Assembly (NCBI GenBank): GCA_022837595.1
Contig: JALHFX010000097.1
Location: 1-11,509, forward strand
DNA length: 11,509 nucleotides
DNA from: Propionibacterium sp.
GTDB taxonomy: Bacteria; Actinomycetota; Actinomycetes; Propionibacteriales; Propionibacteriaceae
Direction: 5' to 3'
The notes under the pieces were generated by a model. The model did no database searches and was not told the DNA's origin. It saw only the letters and a program-made list of their open reading frames with translations. This document shows, one piece after another, positions 6,798-11,509 of the stretch; positions within the stretch are counted from its first letter, which is position 1, and each line of letters begins with the position of its first letter. Made by a program: the position numbers and the translations under genes.

Positions 6798-7722
6798 ATG
6801 AGTAACGCGATCCAGCAGCATGCGGCTGAAGTACCAGCTGCTCTGCAGGATGCCTTCGACGCATTCGCGGACTCTCAGCGGCTACAGGCCAATCGTTCTG
6901 AGCACACGGTGCGAGCGTATCGCGGCGATCTTGAACAATTGGGTCACTGGCTTGCCAAAGCTGGTGTCACACGCCTTGACCAGGTGCAGCTGCCCGATCT
7001 GCGGGCGTGGCTGGCCGAACAACAAAGCGCTGACCTGGCCGCCGCGAGCCTGCAACGGCGCAGCGGCGCGGTGCGAGTCTTCTTCCGCTGGGCGAAGCGT
7101 CAGGGGCTGGTTGACGATGATCCGGCCGCCGCGCTGAAATCACCGAAGGTGCCCAAACGGTTACCCCAGACCTTGACGCAGAGCGATGCTGCTGGCTTGA
7201 TGGACGCGGTGCTTGCGGCCGACCGGCATCCGTAATTCGGCGATTCTCGAGGTGCTTTACGGGTCGGGTATTCGAGTCTCGGAGTTGTGTGGGCTGGACC
7301 TGCTCGATGTCGACCGCGAGCGCAGCCTCATCCGCGTGCTGGGCAAAGGCAATAGACAACGCACTGTGCCATTGAGCGATCCCGCTCGGCGGGCTGTGGA
7401 CGCCTGGTTGTTGCGGCGTGCCGAGTGGGTTACGGCCTCATCGGGGCAGGCTGTCTTTCTTGGAAGCCGAGGCGGGCGTCTTGATCCTCGCGTTGCCAGA
7501 CGTGTCGTCCATGAAGCGATGCGTGCTATTCCGCAGGCCCCTGACATCGGCCCGCACGGGCTGCGGCATGCGATGGCCACTCATCTGCTGGAGGGCGGGG
7601 CAGACCTGCGTAGCGTCCAAGAGATGCTCGGCCATGCGTCACTGGCAACCACCCAGATCTACACCCACGTGACGAACGAACGACTCAAGCAGGTCTTCCG
7701 GCAGGCCCATCCGCGCGCCTAG
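6798..7722 (+). pseudogene. xerC: Tyrosine recombinase XerC, interrupted by a frameshift
   Basis: XerC and XerD resolve chromosome dimers at dif. Here the coding sequence is split between two frames. The first part (6798-7235, 145 residues, SD AGGAGG 5 nt before the ATG) is the core-binding domain, with SEHTVRAYRGDLEQL and the end KSPKVPKRLPQTL, and stops at TAA 7233-7235. The second frame (readable from about 7222 to the TAG at 7722) is the catalytic domain. It keeps R in SGIRVSELCGLD, K in LGKGNRQRTVPL, HGLRH, LGHASLATT and the nucleophile Y in IYTHV. Removing one C in the CC at 7223-7224 joins the frames as ...LAAD-GIRNSAILEVLYGSG..., giving about 307 residues, the normal XerC length. It may be a real recent mutation or a sequencing error. 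A TTG at 7213 could start the second half, but it has no good SD. Confidence 0.85.
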
Positions 7723-7757
7723 CTGTGCACCTAGCCGGTCGCTGTGCTTGGAGCTCA

Positions 7758-7798
7758 CCCCGACGGTCAAGCCTCACGGGCACCCAGCTGCCGCGGGG
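7758..7798. terminator. Possible terminator hairpin between xerC and the M23 gene
   Basis: CCCCGaCGG (7758-7766) can pair with CCGCGGGG (7791-7798) over 8 bp with one bulged A around a 24-nt loop. The position, in the 83-base gap between convergent genes, fits a terminator for both. The long loop and missing T-tract make it uncertain. Confidence 0.3.
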
Positions 7799-7805
7799 TA
7801 TTGGT

Positions 7806-8783
7806 TCAGCCACCGATGGTCCTTGGATCGACCATGGTGCCGTCGCGCACACCCGAGTAGTGCAGGTGGCAACCCGTCGAGAACCCGGTGGTGCCCACCC
7901 GCCCGATGACCGTGCCCGTGCCGATCTGTTGGCCGACGAAGACTCCGTAGCCTTCAAGATGCGAATAGGACGTCTGGATATGCACCCCGCCGATCATGCC
8001 GTGGTCGATTTCAACGCGATTACCGTAACCGCCGGCGACACCGGCGAAGCTGACGGTGCCCGGCCATAAGACTTGAACCGCAGTACCACAGGCGGCTCCG
8101 ATATCGATGCCGTCGTGGAATTCGGCAGCGCCACTGATCGGGTTGATTCGCGAGCCGAAGCCGGAGGTCAATGGTCCGCTCACCGGCAGGGCTCCGGTGA
8201 GCGGCAGCAGCTCGGTCGAGGCCGTCGTATCCGGAGGAGGTTCTTGGCGCGGCACCGCAGAGCGGGGAAGCAGCCTCACCTCACCGGTTCCGTACCCGGC
8301 TAACCACGTCAGCGGATCGAGATAGCTATCCCCATCGCGCAGACCCCAGTGCAGGCACGCTTGGTCCGGGCAATGCCCTGTGCTGAGCAGACCGATCTCC
8401 TGGCCTGCTGTCACCACCTGGCCGGTCATCACGGTCGCCTCGACAGGTTGATAGGTCGTACGGAGCCCGTCGGGATGGGTCACGGTGATCATCGGAATGT
8501 TGTCGATGACGCCGATCCAGCTGATCGTCCCCATGGCTGCTGCTTTGACGGCCTCGCCCGCATCTCCGCGCAGGTCGACACCGCGGTGCCCGGGCAACCA
8601 GTTATGTTCGCCGATCTGAAAGCCTCGCAGCACCTCACCCGGCAGCGGCGCCACTCGTCCCGAAGGATCCGCGGAGGCTTCGACTACACCCTGGCCCAGC
8701 GCGAGATGGCCGAGCAATACGAGAAGCAGCCCCGACAGGCGTGCCTTCCGGGACCAGCTTTGGTGTCTGGTTCGAAATATCAT
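7806..8783 (-). CDS. Secreted protein with two tandem LytM/M23 peptidase domains
   Basis: A 325-residue exported protein likely to act on peptidoglycan cross-bridges or to regulate such cleavage. An N-terminal basic patch (SRKAR, 11-15) precedes a hydrophobic stretch (17-29) and an Ala-rich site near VVEASA, so a signal peptide is likely. The first M23 domain (about 50-161) keeps HRGVD (H66, D70), but the HxH motif reads CLHW (C143, H145) and the mid-domain YxHL is TYQPV, so it is probably inactive. A Pro/Thr linker (about 172-195) leads to the second domain (200-325), which has intact HDGID (H223, D227), YSHL (H275) and HLH (H306, H308). I prefer ATG 8783 to GTG 8807 because a TTGACC/TACCAA promoter overlaps the GTG. 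Its place divergent from rpsB matches Rv2891 in M. tuberculosis. Confidence 0.87.
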   Translation of the reverse strand: MIFRTRHQSWSRKARLSGLLLVLLGHLALGQGVVEASADPSGRVAPLPGEVLRGFQIGEHNWLPGHRGVDLRGDAGEAVKAAAMGTISWIGVIDNIPMITVTHPDGLRTTYQPVEATVMTGQVVTAGQEIGLLSTGHCPDQACLHWGLRDGDSYLDPLTWLAGYGTGEVRLLPRSAVPRQEPPPDTTASTELLPLTGALPVSGPLTSGFGSRINPISGAAEFHDGIDIGAACGTAVQVLWPGTVSFAGVAGGYGNRVEIDHGMIGGVHIQTSYSHLEGYGVFVGQQIGTGTVIGRVGTTGFSTGCHLHYSGVRDGTMVDPRTIGG

Positions 8784-8793
8784 GCTCAGAGGA

Positions 8794-8821
8794 TTGGTAA
8801 GTGGCACCCCGAATCGGTCAA
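8794..8821 (-). promoter_or_regulatory. Promoter for the M23 gene
   Basis: On the minus strand TTGACC (8821-8816) is followed after 16 nt by TACCAA (8799-8794). ATG 8783 lies 10 nt further on, so the transcript would have almost no leader. The last base of the -10 box departs from TAnnnT. The element covers the alternative GTG 8807. Confidence 0.4.
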
Positions 8822-9053
8822 ACTCATCGACAGCTGGGGATAATCTCGGCTAGTTGAGATCGAACGGAGGCGCTCCTCGGCACAGCCGGATCTGACTGGG
8901 CGATCGCGACATCGACCGGGTGGGCAGGCAGCCCAGGATGTCTCGGCGAGACCGGTCTTGGCACGTCAATTGAGTTGCCCAAGACAGCCAAATTGACGGT
9001 TATGTGGGACGGCAACGTAGACTGGTCCCGCAGCCCGCATCAGCGAGCTGACA
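8822..9053. other. Gene-free region with palindromes upstream of rpsB
   Basis: With the leader that follows, this belongs to a stretch of about 470 bases without a protein gene between M23 and rpsB. It holds overlapping palindromes: GTCTC-ggc-GAGAC (8940-8952), AGACCGGTCT (8949-8958), GTCTTGG (8955-8961) with CCAAGAC (8979-8985), and CGTCAATT (8964-8971) with AATTGACG (8991-8998). The last arm covers the rpsB -35 element. No transcript is expected to cross 8940-8985, so protein-binding sites are more likely than terminators. From 8822 to 8939 I see only small hairpins such as TGGGC-aggca-GCCCA (8921-8935). Confidence 0.45.
8993..9023 (+). promoter_or_regulatory. Promoter of the rpsB-tsf operon
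   Basis: TTGACG (8993-8998) and TAGACT (9018-9023) are good matches to the vegetative sigma factor boxes, with a rather long 19-nt spacer. Transcription would start near 9030, giving a leader of about 225 nt before rpsB. The -35 box lies in one arm of an 8-bp inverted repeat. Confidence 0.6.
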
Positions 9054-9237
9054 ACGCATGCGCAGAACCGGGTGGTTGCCGGATCTGATCCCGAGGTCCT
9101 GGGCCCGTCAAAAGGCCCGGGTGGGTTCGGAAAGCGCATCAGGCGGTGACAAGATCCCTTGTCGCCGAAGAACCGAGTGGATCCGCAAGTAGCGGGGCCA
9201 CGCACGACAGGGCGCAAAACGCGATCAGCGCATGCGT
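9054..9237 (+). ncRNA. Structured 5' leader of rpsB-tsf, candidate autoregulatory element
   Basis: By eye the leader folds into one closed unit. P1 is a long-range helix: ACGCATGCGC (9054-9063) pairs perfectly with GCGCATGCGT (9228-9237). Inside lie four hairpins. P2 (9064-9086) has a 7-nt loop and one A-A mismatch. P3 (9091-9130) has an outer CCGAG/TTCGG helix, an internal loop, and an inner CCTGGGCC/GGCCCGGG helix with an 8-nt loop. P4 (9144-9167) has 10 pairs around ATCC. P5 (9177-9201) has 10 positions with one mismatch and one wobble around AAGTA. P1 ends about 7 nt before the AAAGGA SD, so its formation could affect ribosome access. S2 represses its own operon through a leader in enterobacteria; whether this element works that way is inference. 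Confidence 0.5.
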
Positions 9238-9256
9238 CCATGTGAAAGGACCGAAT

Positions 9257-10276
9257 ATGGCCGTCGTCACCACGCGCCAGCTGCTCGAGAGCGGTGTGCA
9301 TTTTGGGCACCAGACTCGCCGCTGGAATCCGAAGATGAAGCGCTTCATCTTCAACGAGCGCAACGGAATCTACATCATCGACTTGCGTCAATCGCTTACC
9401 TATATTGACAAGTCCTATAGCTTCATTTCGGGTATCGTCGCCCGCGGCGGCCAGGTACTCTTCGTCGGCACCAAGAAGCAGGCGCAGGAGACTGTCGCCG
9501 AGCAAGCCACCCGCGTCGGTATGCCCTACGTAAACCAGCGTTGGCTAGGTGGAATGCTCACCAATTTCCAGACCATCAATAAGCGGATCATCCGTTTGAA
9601 GGAACTGGAGTCGATGGACCTCGAGAATGTCATTCCCGGCGGTCTGCCCAAGAAAGAACTGCTGGGCCTGCGTCGCGAGAAGGACAAGCTCGAGAAGTCC
9701 CTTGGCGGTATCCGCGATATGGGTCGCCTACCGCAGGCGGTCTGGATTGTCGACACGAAGAAAGAGCATCTGGCCATCGATGAGGCCCGTAAGCTGCACA
9801 TCCCAGTTGTTGCCATTCTCGACACCAACTGCGATCCGGACGAAGTCGACTACCCGATTCCGGGTAATGATGATGCGATCCGTTCAGTCTCGTTGTTGAC
9901 CCGCATCGTGGCTGACGCTGTCGCCGACGGTCTGATGAAGCGCTCGAAGGCCAATATCGAGCAAGCCGTTGAGTCCGAGCCGATGCCCGATTGGGAACGC
10001 GAGCTGCTCGCCGGCGTAGAGGCTGAAGTCGAGGCTACCCAGGCCGCTGCCGCCGCTTCCGAGGCAGCTACTGTGGCTGAGGCTGAGGCCGTTGTCGCTG
10101 AGACCGAGACAGCTGGTGCTGCCGCGGCAGCGGCTGTTGCCGAGGCTGAGGCCGAGGTTGCTGCCGAGGCGACCGTTGAGGCTGAGGTTGAGGCAGCCGT
10201 TGCTGCCGAGGACCTGGTCGAGGCCGCGATCGATGCTGTTGCCGAGACCGAGACTCCTGCCGAGTCTGCCAACTGA
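9257..10276 (+). CDS. rpsB: 30S ribosomal protein S2 with long acidic C-terminal tail
   Basis: S2 binds late to the small subunit on the back of the head-body junction and is needed to place S1 or the mRNA. The family core is clear: MAVVTTRQLLESGVHFGHQTRRW at the N-terminus (described by its GVHFGHQ motif, 13-19), GTKKQAQE at 71-78, RWLGGMLTNF at 95-104, and the DTNCDPDEVDYPIPGNDDA region (189-207). ATG 9257 follows an AAAGGA SD by 7 nt and gives the usual start; a longer in-frame reading from GTG 9146 is rejected. The protein has 339 residues against about 240-300 usually. The excess is a tail from about 252 on, made almost only of Ala, Glu, Val and Thr, with no Lys or Arg after R248. It is the first gene of rpsB-tsf. 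Confidence 0.95.
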   Translation: MAVVTTRQLLESGVHFGHQTRRWNPKMKRFIFNERNGIYIIDLRQSLTYIDKSYSFISGIVARGGQVLFVGTKKQAQETVAEQATRVGMPYVNQRWLGGMLTNFQTINKRIIRLKELESMDLENVIPGGLPKKELLGLRREKDKLEKSLGGIRDMGRLPQAVWIVDTKKEHLAIDEARKLHIPVVAILDTNCDPDEVDYPIPGNDDAIRSVSLLTRIVADAVADGLMKRSKANIEQAVESEPMPDWERELLAGVEAEVEATQAAAAASEAATVAEAEAVVAETETAGAAAAAAVAEAEAEVAAEATVEAEVEAAVAAEDLVEAAIDAVAETETPAESAN

Positions 10277-10310
10277 CCTGTTCAATCCAGATCAAAAGAG
10301 GATCACATAT

Positions 10311-11120
10311 ATGGCTATTACTGCCGCTGACGTGAAGAAATTGCGTGACCTTACCGGTGCGGGCATGATGGACGCCAAGAAGGCACTCACCGAGGCCGAC
10401 GGCGACTTCGAGCGGGCTACTGAACTGTTACGTGTCTCGGGCGCCGCGAAAGTCGCGAAGCGAAGCGATCGTTCGGCCAACAATGGCCTGGTCGCCGCTG
10501 CCGGCTCGTCGTTGATTCAGCTCGGCTCCGAGACTGACTTCGTCGCCAAGAACCAGGAGTTCATCTCGCTTGCCGACGCGATCGTCGCTGCCGTCGAGGC
10601 GGGCCAGGCGGTCGATGTCGAGTCCGCGCTGGCGCTGCCGCTGGACGATGGCACTGTTGGCGACGCGGTCGCTGCGCTCGAGGCGAAGATCGGCGAGAAG
10701 CTCGAGCTGGCCAACGTCGCTCGTTTCGACGGCCCAGTGCATATCTACCTGCATCGGCGTAGCCAAGATCTGCCTCCCCAGGTCGGCGTCTTGGTCGAGT
10801 ACGAGGGTGACGACGAGGAGTTTGTGCACGCTGTCGCGCTGCAGATCGCCTCGATGCGTCCTGACTATGTTTCTCGCGAAGATGTGCCGGACGAGATCGT
10901 GGAGCGCGAAAAGCGAATCGCGACCGAGACCGCCATCGAAGAGGGCAAGCCGGAGAAGATCATCCCGAAGATCGTCGAGGGTCGCGTGGCCGCTTTCTTC
11001 AAGGAGGCTTGCCTTCTCGAGCAGCAGTCGATCACCGATGACAAGGCGACAGTCGGCCAGCAGGCTAAGCAGGCCGGTGTGACGATCGTCCGCTTCGTAC
11101 GTTTCGTTGTCGGGGCCTGA
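10311..11120 (+). CDS. tsf: Translation elongation factor Ts
   Basis: This 269-residue protein is the guanine nucleotide exchange factor that releases GDP from EF-Tu so that it can reload with GTP and aminoacyl-tRNA. The N-terminal UBA-like domain MAITAADVKKLRDLTGAGMM (1-20) with DAKKAL after it, the TDFVAKN motif that contacts EF-Tu, and the C-terminal end VGQQAKQAGVTIVRFVRF are all typical. The length is normal for actinobacteria. ATG 10311 follows AGAGGA by 8 nt; an open frame running upstream to 10092 is only the shifted rpsB tail and is rejected. The gene lies 34 bases after rpsB with no terminator between, so the two are one operon, closed by a strong terminator. Confidence 0.96.
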   Translation: MAITAADVKKLRDLTGAGMMDAKKALTEADGDFERATELLRVSGAAKVAKRSDRSANNGLVAAAGSSLIQLGSETDFVAKNQEFISLADAIVAAVEAGQAVDVESALALPLDDGTVGDAVAALEAKIGEKLELANVARFDGPVHIYLHRRSQDLPPQVGVLVEYEGDDEEFVHAVALQIASMRPDYVSREDVPDEIVEREKRIATETAIEEGKPEKIIPKIVEGRVAAFFKEACLLEQQSITDDKATVGQQAKQAGVTIVRFVRFVVGA

Positions 11121-11139
11121 GATCAACAGAGATATCTAG

Positions 11140-11187
11140 TAAGTCGCGGGTGGTGGTCTTCCGGACCACCACCCGCGACTTAGTTTT
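11140..11187 (+). terminator. Intrinsic terminator of rpsB-tsf
   Basis: The arms 11140-11158 (TAAGTCGCGGGTGGTGGTC) and 11164-11182 are perfectly complementary over 19 bp with a 5-nt TTCCG loop, followed by gTTTTgg. It starts 20 bases after the tsf stop. This is the clearest Rho-independent terminator in the window. Confidence 0.93.
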
Positions 11188-11273
11188 GGGCCGGTTCGAC
11201 CGTGCCACGTGGCCGCAGAGTGTGCTTAACCACTAGAGTGGACGAGAACTCGCCTGCATCTGGAGGAAACCTA

Positions 11274-11509
11274 ATGACCGAGCCTTATCGTCGTGTGCTT
11301 CTCAAGCTATCGGGAGAGGCTTTCGGTGGCGGCAAACTCGGCGTTGATCCGCTGATCGTCCGTTCGGTGGCTCGCCAGATCGCGAAACTCGTTGGCACCG
11401 GAACTCAGATCTCGGTCGTTGTCGGCGGGGGCAACTATTTTCGCGGCGTCGAACTGCAGGCAGGTGGCATGGATCGAGACCGGGCTGACTACATAGGCAT
11501 GCTCGGCAC
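11274..11509 (+). CDS. pyrH: UMP kinase, N-terminal part (partial)
   Basis: Seventy-eight codons are present before the window ends. PyrH transfers phosphate from ATP to UMP in the cytoplasm, feeding pyrimidine nucleotide synthesis. The family motifs are visible: RRVLLKLSGEAFGG (6-19) with the KxSGE phosphate-binding stretch, VVVGGGNYFRG (47-57), and DRDRADYIGMLG near the cut end. ATG 11274 follows a GGAGG SD by 7 nt. A TAGAGT box at 11234-11239 may be its -10 element; it lies inside the small palindrome CCACT-ag-AGTGG (11230-11241). The strong terminator upstream suggests pyrH is transcribed from its own promoter here rather than from rpsB-tsf. Confidence 0.95.
   Translation, partial: MTEPYRRVLLKLSGEAFGGGKLGVDPLIVRSVARQIAKLVGTGTQISVVVGGGNYFRGVELQAGGMDRDRADYIGMLG

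Noticed and set aside
7213..7722. A separate recombinase gene starting at TTG 7213
   Set aside because: There is no good SD, the first codons lie within the interrupted xerC linker, and the domain boundary matches a single frameshifted gene.
8784..8807. GTG 8807 as the start of the M23 protein
   Set aside because: It lies within the spacer between the putative -35 and -10 boxes, so a transcript from that promoter would not include it. It cannot be fully excluded without start-site data.
9058..9192. Small upstream ORF of 44 codons in the rpsB leader (ATG 9058, TAG 9190-9192)
   Set aside because: No SD before the ATG, no recognisable peptide or run of regulatory codons, and it spans the predicted hairpins. 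Chance is the simplest reading, though ribosome profiling could test it.
9146..9256. In-frame N-terminal extension of rpsB from GTG 9146
   Set aside because: The GTG lies inside a hairpin of the leader and has no SD. The family start MAVVTTRQLL begins at ATG 9257 with a good SD.
10020..10260. Tandem DNA repeats or a CRISPR-like array
   Set aside because: The GCTGAG-like units are codons of the Ala/Glu tail, with irregular spacing, varied synonymous codons and no spacers.
9850..10295. Several minus-strand ORFs rich in Ala/Ser, Gln/Arg or Gly/Leu opposite the rpsB tail
   Set aside because: They are shadows of the GCN/GAG codon repeats in rpsB and have no family resemblance or SD.
10092..10310. 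Arg/Pro/Leu-rich ORF running in frame into tsf
   Set aside because: It is the repetitive rpsB tail read in another frame. EF-Ts proteins begin at MAITAADVKKL, which has its own SD.

Overview
The window looks like chromosomal core DNA from a moderately GC-rich actinobacterium. FabG and the InhA-like enoyl reductase sit side by side. An xerC – M23 peptidase – rpsB – tsf – pyrH block follows the order known from mycobacteria, including the M23 gene divergent from rpsB. At least five genes have a TAnnnT -10 box 6-8 nt before the start codon and no Shine-Dalgarno (SD), which is the actinobacterial leaderless pattern. The mix fits Propionibacteriaceae best, but that is a guess from memory. I see no insertion sequence, phage gene, CRISPR array, tRNA or rRNA.

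Left part (1-2256, + strand): the last codons of fabG, then fabI/inhA one base later, forming a type II fatty-acid synthesis pair closed by a hairpin. Next come a small DUF456 membrane protein and an ABC ATPase without a permease, each with its own leaderless start. A perfect 18-bp stem separates the ATPase from a convergent transporter gene.

Middle (2325-6652): an SBF-like (SLC10A7/YfeH type) transporter on the minus strand shares a 70-bp divergent promoter region with a SpoU-family RNA 2'-O-methyltransferase. That gene converges on an NAD-type malic enzyme, which lies downstream of peptide deformylase (both minus strand).

Right part (6798-11509): the tyrosine recombinase xerC reads in two frames. 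One extra base near 7223 separates the DNA-binding half from a catalytic half that keeps all its active-site residues. It converges on a secreted protein with two tandem LytM/M23 domains, the first degenerate and the second intact. A gene-free stretch of about 470 bases then leads into rpsB. It holds palindromes, a strong promoter and a leader of about 225 nt that folds by eye into a closing 10-bp long-range helix around four hairpins, ending just before the rpsB SD. Ribosomal protein S2 carries a tail of about 90 residues rich in Ala, Glu and Val with no basic residue. tsf follows 34 bases later, then a textbook terminator, then the start of pyrH, which runs off the window.

Most of these genes are housekeeping genes. 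The best candidate for something undescribed is the structured rpsB leader, which would suit autoregulation of the rpsB-tsf operon. The xerC frameshift, the tandem M23 architecture, the S2 tail and the run of leaderless starts are the other points worth a second look.
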